Below are positions 1 through 10,181 of a stretch of 64,000 bases of DNA, piece by piece. The DNA is from Lytechinus variegatus (lineage: Eukaryota; Echinodermata; Echinoidea; Temnopleuroida; Toxopneustidae), in contig NC_054752.1 in assembly GCF_018143015.1 (NCBI RefSeq), forward strand, positions 3,224,001-3,288,000. Direction: 5' to 3'. Made by a program: the position numbers and the translations under genes. Under the pieces are notes generated by a model, which worked only from the letters and a program-made list of their open reading frames with translations, was not told the DNA's origin and made no database searches. Position 1 is the first letter of the stretch. Every line of letters begins with the position of its first letter.

Positions 1-943
<943 letters not shown>

Positions 944-1136
944 GGGGGCTGCAGTCCCCAAAGCTTCCCCCAGAGCCGCACCTGCTTTCGGGGATATACA
1001 ACAAAAGCCTGTCAGTTAGAAATGCATCATCCGTTTTTTCCAGTCACATGCAGGCCTATCGTTAACAAGATCGAAACAACTCAACATTTATGCTTAAAAT
1101 TACTAGATAAAGTACAGGCTTATTTTAATAATTATT

Positions 1137-1930
1137 AAACAGTTAAAAGGGGAGTATATCACTAAAGCTAAAATTGTATATGATTAGAAGATATGAGGAA
1201 AAAAATATGTACTCACAAATTTAAGGTGAACTATTTGTCGATCAATTAGTGATGGGATCTGAGAGCTGGGAAGTGCAGAGTGAAGAGTATTAATACATGC
1301 AATTTAATTGTACTCTTCAAGGTATTGAAGGTGTGTCGTATTTATTATAATGTCATCTTCTATATTTCGACACTGGGGGATTTTTATGAGTAATACTTTG
1401 GTATCAGCAGACCCAAATACAAATAGCAGAGAAGAATCTTTTCACTGATGAATAATACGTTTACCATAGCATAGTGTTTGTTCTTTCGAGTGTAACCCTT
1501 CGTTCGCCGACGGGTTGGTATACAATGATCGAGCGTTGGGTGGTGGCGGGGAAATCCCACATCATGCCTAAAACCTTGTATCACAAAATAAAATGAAAAG
1601 AAATTGGGGCAGCCTAGAAAAAGCTGTATTGTATAAATATGCATGCAATTGTGACACCTTTCAAGAACTCTTTCTAAGGAAAAGAAGGCTGCTGTCCAAG
1701 TTATAGAATCAACCTTATTCTGAGCTGTCATGAAGCATTTCACTTTTGAGACATAAGGTGTTAACAGTCTAGAGACGACATGTAGTATTATAAAAAAGAT
1801 AGATGTGTGTAATATAGTTACTGGAAGTTATTTTGTTTTTGGGTACACCATTATTCACTCTGTTGTGCATCAAACTGGACGGTCATTATCCATTTTAAGT
1901 TCCTGCACGTAATATCGAGAATATTCTGAA
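1137..1930. other. non-coding, nothing recognised
   Basis: A mixed-composition stretch with no splice-bounded coding segment. The longest open frame (1384-1743, minus) has no family resemblance and no codon character that I would trust. Confidence 0.45.
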
Positions 1931-1952
1931 GGCCTACACTGTAAAAACGGTG

Positions 1953-2224
1953 CCAGGTAAAAATGGCAGAGGTATAATGGCAAAGGTAAAAATGGCAGAG
2001 GTAAAAATGGCAAAGGTGATAATGGCAGAGGTAATAACGGCAAAGGTAAAAATGGCAGAGGTAATAATGGCAGACGTAAAAATAGCAGAGGTAAAAATGG
2101 CAGAGGTAATAAGGGCAAAAGGAAAATGGCAGAGGTAAAAAAGGCAAAGGTAAAAATGGCAGAGGTAATAATGGCAGAGGTTAAAATGGCAGAGGTAAAA
2201 ATGGCAGAGGTTAGAAAGGGAAAG
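1953..2224 (+). repeat. 15-bp minisatellite array, left copy
   Basis: About 18 imperfect copies of a 15-bp unit, GGCAGAGGTAAAAAT, with variants (AATAAT, GGTGAT). The array is preceded at about 1934 by TACACTGTAAAAACGGTG, a sequence similar to the ends of the MITE at 6722-6965. The same unit occurs in the opposite orientation at 6361-6719, so the two arrays form a fold-back pair around the recombinase gene. Translations of the array (Met-Ala-Glu-Val-Lys runs) are not genes. Confidence 0.93.
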
Positions 2225-2444
2225 ATAATCCAGGGGGATGGTCAGTCACGTGTGACCAAAAATATGTTTGATTTTTTTTCAATTTTAGACGCAGGCCGCG
2301 CGAGCACTCGTTAGGGATAACGAAAACACCGATTTTAAACAAAAAGAGTGGTTTAGAAGGACTGGTCAATCACGGGGTCAATTTTTTTTAGGGGTCATAT
2401 TCTGGCGAAAACTTGTTTAGGAGGTTATCTGGCACACAGAGAAT

Positions 2445-2716
2445 ATAATATAGGGTATTCATATTGCGCACATATCCACCTTGTTAGGTGTTCAAGGCGC
2501 TCCTATATTACCCGGCTAAGCTAGGCGTTCATAGCGCACACAGCTTTTTAAGGAATTACTTCCTACCGGTAACCATTTACCTCACCTGGGTTGAGTGCAG
2601 CACATTGTGGATCAGTTTCTTGCTGAAGGAAATTACGCCATGGCTGGGATTCGAACCCACGACCCTCTGTTTCAAAGTCCGAAGACTAATCCACTGGGCC
2701 ACAACGCTCCATCTTT
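2445..2716 (-). mobile_element. tRNA-derived SINE, family A, full-length-looking copy
   Basis: Read on the minus strand it begins with a tRNA-like head: box A-like TGGCCCAGTGG and box B GGGTTCGAATCCC. A body of about 190 bp follows, ending in an A/T-rich tail with CGCAATATGAATACCC. A second copy is at 52030-52258 (plus), lacking about 70 bp of the middle, and a third, interrupted copy is at 52250-52545 (minus). The head retains both Pol III promoter boxes. It is a SINE and not a functional tRNA, because no cloverleaf anticodon arm can be drawn. Confidence 0.85.
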
Positions 2717-3184
2717 TTGGGGGTGTCTGGAAATAATTTGGTCACGCATGTGTATAGTAATAATTATTATTCATACAGACAATTTTAGAGCCCAAATACA
2801 AGTGTTATTTTGTTGATGCACTCGACCCACTTAAAAAGTTTGTTGAACTCGCCTAATATTTTTTTCCGAGGTGACACAATATTGAAAATATTGGACGACT
2901 AGAAGGGGAATCCCCGAAGTTTGTAAACTGCACTGTGATTGGTTAAGGAAACAGAGATATCCCAAAATACTAAGTAATAACGCCTGTGATTGGTCAATTA
3001 CGAATTAAGTAAAATGTTGATTTTTCTCCCAATTCTGTGTTATGTAGAAACAATTCATAAAATAATGGACTGATAAATACATTTTTACACAATTTTAAGA
3101 AATATCACTTTCATGAAATAACATTACAGTCAAGTTTGATGAAAACAGTTGTATTTTTTCGGGGGCAGACGACGATCAGATCAG

Positions 3185-3200
3185 TGCATGCGCGCATGCA
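3185..3200. promoter_or_regulatory. perfect 16-bp palindrome, NRF1-like, upstream of the recombinase
   Basis: TGCATGCGCGCATGCA is a perfect palindrome containing the GCGCATGC core of NRF1 sites. It lies about 190 bp upstream of the ATG at 3388, in a locally CpG-rich stretch (3180-3310) with repeated TACCG motifs. NRF1 sites at CpG-rich promoters are typical of host housekeeping genes; a regulatory role here is inference. Confidence 0.4.
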
Positions 3201-3387
3201 TGGCCACAAACAGCTAGTTTATACCGTATTTGTACCGTACCGCACCGGTACACGGTATACAGTAACTGCGTACGTACCGGCCTCGGATATAGCTAGGCTA
3301 GCGCTAGTCGAGTCGAGTCTAATTCTGGTCTAGACCTGGACTAGTTAATCTAGTGGAGATCTCGGCCTAACATTAGTAACAAGTAAC

Positions 3388-4797
3388 ATGGCTGCTGTCA
3401 TGGATGCAACTCGTCGGAGATTTGCTGATCTGGATTCTGATAATTATGAACAACTTCTGAATAACAAGGACAGTGAAAATACTCACAAAGCCACCAAGAT
3501 CTCGGTGAGTGTATTCAAAGATTATCTGCGTGAGAAAAACTTAAATACAGAATTTGAACAGCTTGACAAACTCGATCTTGCAAATATTCTTAGAAAGTTC
3601 TACCTCGAAGTCAGAAAGGTAGACGGAGATTTCTACAAAAGGGCTAGTCTGTTGGCAATTAGGCAAGGTTTGAACAGACACTTAAAAAAACCAGAAGGCC
3701 AAGAAGTGAGAGTCATTGACATAACTAAAGATGTCGAATTCAGTGAGGCAAATATTGCTTTCAAAGCTGCCCTTGTACAGTTGAAGACACTCGGAAAGGG
3801 AGATACAACTCACAAGTGTCCTATCTCACAGGAGGACATCAATCAGCTCTACAAATCGGGGGTGTTTGATGAGAATACTCCCCAAGGTCTCCAGTACAAA
3901 GTTTTTTTCGAATTGATGTTATTCATCTGCCGTCGAGGCCGTGAAAATCTCCGTGAATTAACACCAGATCATTTTGAGATAGGTCAGGACAACAACGGAA
4001 GAAGATACGTTTACCAAAGTAGAGACGAATTGACAAAGAAAACAAGAGAAAACAACCCAGATAGTAGAGTAGATGCAGGTCGTATGTATTCAACAGGAGA
4101 GCTAGGATGTCCAGTAAATTCATATGAAAAATATGTTTCGAAACTTAACCCGAAATGCAGTGCGCTTTTCCAGACACCTGTTACTTCAGAAGCACCAAAG
4201 TTGTGGTACAAAAACATACCAGTGGGCCAGAAAACATTGGGTCAAATGATGTCTACTATCAATATCAGCAAGAGAGCTGAACTATCACGCATCTATACAA
4301 ACCACTGTATTCGTGCTACGGCTATCACAATTCTCGATCGCAAGGGATTCAGTGCCCATGATATTTGTAGCATTTCTGGGCACCACAATGAAGCTAGCCT
4401 AGGAAGCTACACTGGACTAGTTACCGGCAAGCGTAAGAGAGAATTGTCTGATGCACTGATTTCATCGATAACTCACTCGCGGGATAAGGCAGGTGTGTCT
4501 CGAGACGAGTGTGTTGATCCAGAAGTAGATCTACATGTAGACCAGTCATCACATCAACAACCCCAAAAAACACGAACAAGTGAATGTGAGTATGATGAGC
4601 AGGGCCAAGAAGATAGTCCTATTCTCTCTGACTCCCAAGTTGCACTGATAGATGACATAATTGGTCCTCAACCAGAGCAAATCCACAATATCAACATGGC
4701 CAGTGCTTCTCGAAATACAACTACAAGTATGCAAATGCATCCCCTGGTTTTCAACAACTGCACAAATATAACTATTAACTACAATAATTTCCAATAG
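3388..4797 (+). CDS. Crypton-type tyrosine recombinase (DUF3504/KIAA1958-like), intact single exon
   Basis: A 469-residue single-exon frame. Residues about 35-110 form a helical, phage-integrase-like N-terminal (core-binding) domain and 125-350 the catalytic domain. The tyrosine recombinase catalytic set can be read in order: Arg in CRRGRENL (182-185), a Lys near 217, HCIR (His306, Arg309), His in GHHNEASL (332/333) and Tyr341 in LGSY. The last 110 residues are an acidic, Ser/Gln-rich tail. This architecture matches Crypton transposons and the vertebrate proteins derived from them (KIAA1958, ZMYM and KCTD1 relatives). The start is chosen because upstream DNA changes to CpG-rich non-coding sequence and the context AACATGG is good. 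A poly-A signal follows at 4833. The frame has no breaks, so it may be a live transposase or a domesticated host gene; the sequence alone does not decide. Confidence 0.85.
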   Translation: MAAVMDATRRRFADLDSDNYEQLLNNKDSENTHKATKISVSVFKDYLREKNLNTEFEQLDKLDLANILRKFYLEVRKVDGDFYKRASLLAIRQGLNRHLKKPEGQEVRVIDITKDVEFSEANIAFKAALVQLKTLGKGDTTHKCPISQEDINQLYKSGVFDENTPQGLQYKVFFELMLFICRRGRENLRELTPDHFEIGQDNNGRRYVYQSRDELTKKTRENNPDSRVDAGRMYSTGELGCPVNSYEKYVSKLNPKCSALFQTPVTSEAPKLWYKNIPVGQKTLGQMMSTINISKRAELSRIYTNHCIRATAITILDRKGFSAHDICSISGHHNEASLGSYTGLVTGKRKRELSDALISSITHSRDKAGVSRDECVDPEVDLHVDQSSHQQPQKTRTSECEYDEQGQEDSPILSDSQVALIDDIIGPQPEQIHNINMASASRNTTTSMQMHPLVFNNCTNITINYNNFQ

Positions 4798-4832
4798 ACA
4801 CGGAGGCAGTAGGCATTTTGTAAATACGTGTA

Positions 4833-4838
4833 AATAAA
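4833..4838 (+). terminator. AATAAA poly-A signal for the recombinase gene
   Basis: AATAAA lies 36 bp after the TAG stop of the recombinase, in a short T/G-containing 3' region. This spacing fits a compact 3' UTR and supports transcription of the frame as an independent Pol II unit. Confidence 0.6.
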
Positions 4839-5144
4839 AAACTGGTGTTCAAGTTAACTTTACAGACTTTTGTGTTAATGTTATACGCTACTTTCAACTT
4901 TGAGGCTTCTTCCTGGCTTTAGAGTTTGGAATGTACATAATATTTCGTGACTATCTAGACATTGGAAAATTTGGATAGATCAAGACCTGCACTAAAACTA
5001 TATCCCAAGATCAAGTACTGACAATGCAGTAGGACACCGTACCGTACAGCAGAGTCAGAGTCTCAGGGCGGGAGGGTAAGTTAAAAATCATTTGCTAAAA
5101 TTCTCTGTATGAATAATAATCATAATACTGGATGTCCCTTTTTC

Positions 5145-5249
5145 GGTCAATACAAGGAAATATAGGACTCGCTTTGCAAAATATTGGACTCGTCTTCGAC
5201 TCGTCCAATATTTATGCAAAGCTCGTCCAATATTTCCTTGTATTAACCT
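5145..5249. repeat. imperfect inverted repeat (hairpin element)
   Basis: Two arms of about 48 bp face each other around a short centre. The outer ends read AATACAAGGAAATAT and the inner ends AATATTGGACTCGTC. It looks like a small palindromic MITE. A related AATATTGGAC motif also occurs at about 2887. Confidence 0.75.
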
Positions 5250-5287
5250 CAAGGCCATCCAATATTATATAAATATTACTCCCCCCT

Positions 5288-5375
5288 CCCCCGAGGTAAT
5301 AATGGTAGAGGTAAAATGACGGAGTTAAAACTGGAAGAGGTACATGGCAGAGGCAAAGATGACAGAGGTAAAGAT
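5288..5375 (+). repeat. decayed copy of the 15-bp minisatellite
   Basis: About six degenerate units related to GGCAGAGGTAAAAAT, in the plus orientation, between the recombinase gene and the right-hand array. Confidence 0.6.
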
Positions 5376-5586
5376 CATGCTACATCAACAAGGAAAAGAC
5401 AGATGGACTCCTATCGAGTATTATGAACTTTTTTTCAGAGCAATATCCTCATTGCAGCTAGTCCAAGTGAATGTCAGGTTCTTAAACTAATTTCTAGGGT
5501 AACGGTTACCGGATGAATTTGGAAATGTGCAGCGAATCAGAGATTTAGATTATATAGGCGTTTCTCAAGTCTATCGATGTTTTTTG

Positions 5587-6086
5587 AAGGGGAAGTTCAC
5601 CCTGACAAATGATTTACGTAAAAATAACACCCAAAAAAATTGAAGTGAATGTTTGCAGAAACCTCATCAAAGATAAAGAAAGTTATTAGAAGTTTGAGTT
5701 TTTGATCTGCATTGTTACGTCATATACGAGCAGCAGCAGCTACCCCGTATTTTATGCACCAAAATGTATACTTTTCAATGTTTTAATCAGTGGTTCGTGA
5801 TTGCTGAAAAAAATCTTTCAGGAGCGGATGTGAAATGATTTGTATATTGACATATTCAAGGTACAATAAAAACCGTTAATTTTTTTTAAAGAAAATGACA
5901 TTTCATTTGATATTATATATGACACCATATCTGGGAAAAACTGCTCGCAAATGACGTCACCATTGAAACTGACTAAACTTTTTAAATCTTTGATGGATTC
6001 CCTAAAACCTGCACCAAATATCATTTTAATTATTTTCTGCTATTTTTACAATGAACTTTATGTCAGTTTGAATTTCCCCTTTAATG
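5587..6086. mobile_element. MITE, about 500 bp, GGGGAAGTTCA-type ends
   Basis: The left end reads AAGGGGAAGTTCACCCTGAC. The right end, on the opposite strand, reads AAAGGGGAAATTCAAACTGA, giving imperfect terminal inverted repeats. The interior has no coding sequence. A related element with similar ends is at 33549-33939. Confidence 0.65.
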
Positions 6087-6360
6087 AATTAAGTACAATA
6101 CTTGGGATCCAAAGTGTGCTTCAAATATGAATATTAAAGGAACGATTTGGCCATGAGCAGGCCGTGCATGTAAGTCCAGGAAAAAAACAACTCGAGTGTT
6201 ATCAATTCGGTGCAGAAGATGCAAAATATGATTTAAAATGTTACCCTTTAGTCCAACATTACAATTCTTATTTTCTTCTCAAAACCTTTCGTATTTAATC
6301 TACTGTACATGGAATGGCTTTTGGATTTTATGGCATGGGGGTTTATAAAGACTGGCCATG

Positions 6361-6719
6361 TATACCTCTGTCATTCTTACCTCTGCCAATATGCCATTTT
6401 TACCGCTGCCATTTATACCTCTGCCATTTTTACCTCTGCCATTTTTACCTCTGCCATTTTTACCTCTGCCATTTTTACCTCTGCCATTTTTACCTCTGCC
6501 ATTTTTACCTCTGCCATTTTTACCTCTGCCATTTTTACCTCTGCCATTTTTACCTCTGCCATTATTACCTCTGCCATTTTTACCTCTGCCATTTTTACCT
6601 CTGCCATTATTACCTCTGCCATCTTTACCTCTGCCATTTTTACCTCTGCCATTTTTACCTCTGCCATTTTTACCTCTGCCATTTTTACCTTTGCCATTTT
6701 TACCTCTGCCATTTTTACA
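6361..6719 (-). repeat. 15-bp minisatellite array, right copy (inverted)
   Basis: About 24 copies of TACCTCTGCCATTTT, the reverse complement of the unit at 1953-2224. Copies are nearly identical (variants carry ATTAT or ATCTT), so this array is more homogeneous and probably younger than the left one. It is immediately followed by the MITE at 6722. Open frames through it are repeat translations. Confidence 0.95.
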
Positions 6720-6721
6720 CC

Positions 6722-6965
6722 GAGCCGTAAAAACTGCGTTGTTAAAACTGACATCAATTGGTGTTAATAGAGGACCACACCGTTAGGTGTTAAAATTACA
6801 CACTAGAGATCAAGCATAACACCAAAGAGTCTAAATGTAACAACAAAAGGGGTTGTAATAACATCTATAGGTGTAAAACTAACACCACTAATTTAACATC
6901 TGTGTAAAATAACTAGTGTGGTCCTCTATGTACACCGGTTAACAACACAGTTTTTGCTGTGTATC
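6722..6965 (-). mobile_element. MITE rich in ACACC/GGTGT motifs, copy 1
   Basis: The ends are inverted: a GTAAAAACTGCGTTGTTAA-like left end and, on the other strand, GCAAAAACTGTGTTGTTAA. Both sides carry AGAGGACCACAC. The interior repeats short GGTGT/ACACC words. A second copy in the opposite orientation lies in a sulfotransferase intron at 55735-55977. Confidence 0.75.
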
Positions 6966-7002
6966 TTCTTGTTGCCTCCAACATAAAGATACGGTGGAGG
7001 TA

Positions 7003-7160
7003 CCAGCATGGCCGAGTGGGCTAAGGCGCCTAACTGAACACTTGAAATTCCGGGGTTCGATCCTCGGTCATGGCACTGTTGCCCTAGAGCAAAGCAATTG
7101 AATCGACAATGCTTATTAACCCTGCTTTCAAATTAATGGAAGTGATATGAATCCTTGGAA
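7003..7160 (+). mobile_element. tRNA-Leu-like SINE, family C, copy 1
   Basis: The head has box A TGGCCGAGTGGGCTAAGG and box B GGTTCGATCCTCGG, like leucine tRNA, but lacks a pairable anticodon and long variable arm. The body reads GCCCTAGAGCAAAGCAATT, then a T-rich part and a TTTCAAATTAATGG tail. The copy at 17178-17330 shares head, body and tail, which shows that this is a dispersed SINE. Confidence 0.75.
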
Positions 7161-7417
7161 ATTAGAAAGAAGAAAAAAAAAATGAACTAATACAAAAAAA
7201 AAACACAGCAAAAAATGTATATTTTGTTCGTGCTTGAGAATTCTTTATAGTTTAGAAGGGGGCTTAGAAAATTATCATAATTGTCTCGTTGTTACGGTGT
7301 GCTATACTAGGTTCCATTAGATTATTACTCATCAAGTAACAATAGAGTGGCGCACATGATATATTTCCCTGCTACCATATTGCATGGTAACAGGTTATTA
7401 TATTTTTCTCTCTCTCC

Positions 7418-7470
7418 CCTCCCTCTCACACACTCTCACGCGCGCGCGCGCTCTCTCTCTCTCTCTCTCA
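7418..7470. repeat. CT/CG simple repeat
   Basis: A run of ACAC, CGCGCG and CTCTCT dinucleotides, followed by a short TATATA stretch. Confidence 0.85.
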
Positions 7471-8451
7471 TTATATATATGTATATGAGAAAAACAGAAA
7501 TATTGACATTAACTATATCAACAATACAAACAAATGCAATTAACTCTTATCACAATTTCCAAGATAAATTAAAAATTCTTAAAAGTAATTTGATTCGCGG
7601 TTAATTCCCTTTTTAATAGTTCTATAGAGCTCTAAATGTAAAAAAAATTATGATTTTGTAATGGTAAATCCCCCAAATGTGAATCCAACAATTATAATTA
7701 ATAACTAGATTGAAAAACAGTTATGGTGTGTAGGATATGAAATTAACATGTATTTATATGATGGTGTATTTTGATCATATGTCCAACTGATCAAAATTAA
7801 TCATCTGTACGGTTTTCTATTTTTTTATAAAACCTATTCCAATGCATGCACTGGGCTAAAATTTCAGGATATAATTTTTTTTCTGTAGCTTCTTGATAGC
7901 CAATCCCTAAATTTGAAAGAAAGACTTCTCAAATAGCACTTTTAAAGGGAAACTAAAACAAAAAATATCGTAGATAGAGGGCGCTAGATATGTTCAATGT
8001 TTAAATACGACGGTTGAAAGATCAACGGGTTATTCAAGTTTTTAAGATCGGAATATTATAGATGATACTCAAGTATATTGTACATTATTGACCCTTACCA
8101 AAGCTAAAGACATGCTTTAAGTATTTACAGAATAAAAGAGGCGTTAAACGAAAGATTTTTTTTCATCGAGTTATATACATTTTATTTTCATGCTATTTAT
8201 TTCATTTATGTATTTTATGCATAATATAAAAAAAAATGTAATTTTGTTTTACAAACATTGCCTAATAGCAAAAGATTATACACAAAATAGATATTCGAAT
8301 TGAAATATTTTAATTACAATATTAAAAGCACATAGAACAATGAAAGACATGAGTTATAAATATTGAATAAAGCTCGGATAAGGGGTACATGATAGTTTCC
8401 CAATAAAAGTTGGAAAAATGAAAGGTGTATAAACAATGTTATACCCATGCA
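7471..8451. other. AT-rich non-coding stretch
   Basis: No gene is seen. Around 7945 a TTTAAAGGGAAACTA sequence resembles one end of the AAGGGGAA-type MITEs, but no partner end was found. Confidence 0.4.
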
Positions 8452-8662
8452 GTTGTTGTGTGTCCGGACAATCAATTTCAGAAAGTCATTTGGAAAAAAT
8501 TACAAGCAAAGTTTCATCCATTTTTATTACAAGACGTTAGGAAATGTTATACAGAGTAGAAGATGATTATAACTATTGAATTTATATTTTTAGTGTAATC
8601 CAAAGACAAAAAAGAAGGCTTCAAAAAAATAAAGTGTCCGGACACCCGACCCCCATCCTACA
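8452..8662 (+). mobile_element. MITE with GTGTCCGGACAC subterminal palindromes, copy 1
   Basis: About 210 bp. The left end contains TGTGTCCGGACA and the right end GTGTCCGGACACCCGACCCC, both centred on the palindrome GTCCGGAC. The interior has no coding content. A colinear copy in reverse orientation is at 57274-57489, which defines the ends. Confidence 0.85.
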
Positions 8663-9185
8663 TTACGAATTAAGAAGGATAGAAGACGATAAAAGGAAAA
8701 CAAAACAAACACACGAAGATTAATATTATGGTGTAGTACTAGTAGTAAAGTATTCATGTTATATTTCAGTGTGCTATTCAACTACTTTTTAAAGAATAAT
8801 AAATAAAATGCAATTTTAAGAAGAAAATGAACATTAGATTTTTTCAACATTGCTCTCTGAGACAAAACGTAGAAATACAATAAATGAATTTAATTAGCTG
8901 ATGTTAGAAAACAAGTGTATGGTTTAAGCAAGATAGGACCATGGAGTTTCAAATGAGATAAATAAATAAATAGGCTTGCTGATCTATTTCCCTGATGAAA
9001 ATAAATAAGTTACAATGACCGGGTACAAGCAAAAGACTCCATAACCCCGATTACCGGTGGTCCTAGTGCATTTACATCTCTTCAAAGCTGACACACATCC
9101 ATGTGATATGAAATGTGGTGGGTGCATGTCACATGATACTTTTTTTTCTGACGTTTACTCAACTGCTCATGGAGTTTGTTTCCAA
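8663..9185. other. non-coding, nothing recognised
   Basis: AT-rich DNA downstream of the last exon of the minus-strand ankyrin gene. No protein-like frame or repeat boundary was identified. Confidence 0.4.
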
Positions 9186-9375
9186 TACACTCTTAAAATG
9201 TTGGGTAATACTGTCCACACAACAATTTATTGGCTAAAAGATCTATCCAACTCTTGTTATAGTTTCCAACCAATACAGTGTACTTTCGCCCAAAGCACGC
9301 ATTATTGGTTAAAAACTACAGAAAATTTGATAAAGTTTTAACCAAGTATGTTGCCCAACAATTTTAAGAGTATAC
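9186..9375. mobile_element. MITE in the 3' flank of the ankyrin gene
   Basis: About 190 bp with inverted ends: TACACTCTTAAAATGTTGGG on the left and, on the other strand, TATACTCTTAAAATTGTTGG on the right. On the minus strand it supplies an AATAAA (plus-strand TTTATT at 9226-9231) about 185 bp beyond the stop codon of the ankyrin gene, so its insertion may provide that gene's poly-A signal. Confidence 0.7.
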
Positions 9376-9414
9376 AGTTTCGATAAAATATGCTTGAGAT
9401 GTGCGACTTTTCTT

Positions 9415-10181
9415 TTAATAGAGAAATAAATAGACACCAACAATGACCAATGTGACCATGACAATGGCTGCAAAGAACCGATGTGTAGGTCGTGTGTCGT
9501 GATCAGAGGGCGACGAATGTGGAACACTATCTACGGGACAATTGAGAGGCTGAGTATCTGGTCTAACTGGCTGCCTATCATGACTGGTGGGATCTCTAAC
9601 CATACTAGTAGTAGGTGGTACCTGCCGCTGCCTTGGTCCTTTTAAATAGATAATTAAAACAATAGGCTAGCTATTAAACATTTGGAGTGTTAACAGCAAA
9701 ATTATCGTCGTGATAGGTACATTTAGTATTTACATGCATGATTGAGCAGTGATAACATCGGAAGTATACTAGTACGTGTATAGGCAAAAGTGCTATTTCA
9801 ATATTTGTTCTAAAATCCTTGTTTTTATTTACAGATATGCATTTAAGTTTCATATGAAAAATTATATAAAATAAGTAGGTGAAGGGGGTGGAGCTAGGCA
9901 GAGAGGAATAAACAAATAAAGAAAGAAAGGTTGGGAAGAGAAAAAATAAATAAGGAAGAGACTGGAAAGAGAAGATTTTTTTTAATAGATGAAAATGAAT
10001 GTGTCGCACTCGTTAAAAAAACCAACACAATCTGTTGATTAATTTGTTATTTTGACCAACCTTTGTTTATAGTATATTTTACCTGAATTTCCTGGTAGAT
10101 CAGAAGGAGTTGGTAGATCAAGTGGCTGGCCGATAACTGTATCAGCATGGCTAGGTATAGGAATGTTGTACTTCATTAATT
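9415..10181 (-). CDS. last two exons: Pro-rich linker and C-terminal transmembrane anchor
   Basis: Exon 10181-10083 (99 nt, carry 1 in and out) encodes KYNIPIPSHADTVIGQ and DLPTPSDLPGNS. The last exon, 9638-9415, encodes a hydrophilic Pro/Asp/His linker ending THR, then a 20-residue hydrophobic stretch (FFAAIVMVTLVIVGVY, then LFLY) directly before TAA. No residues follow the membrane segment, the mark of tail-anchored proteins of the ER or mitochondrial outer membrane. Acceptors are TCTTTCCAG and TTTAAAAG. Phases agree with the death-domain exon. Confidence 0.72.

Noticed and set aside
6309-6786. Open frames of up to 152 residues on both strands with repeated FTSAI, FLPLP or KMAEV
   Set aside because: The unit is a 15-bp minisatellite, open in all frames because its length is divisible by three; there is no start or splice context.
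7003-7075. tRNA-Leu-like sequence (also 17178-17250)
   Set aside because: Box A and box B are present, but the anticodon and variable arms do not fold, and both copies share a downstream non-tRNA body, so they are SINEs.
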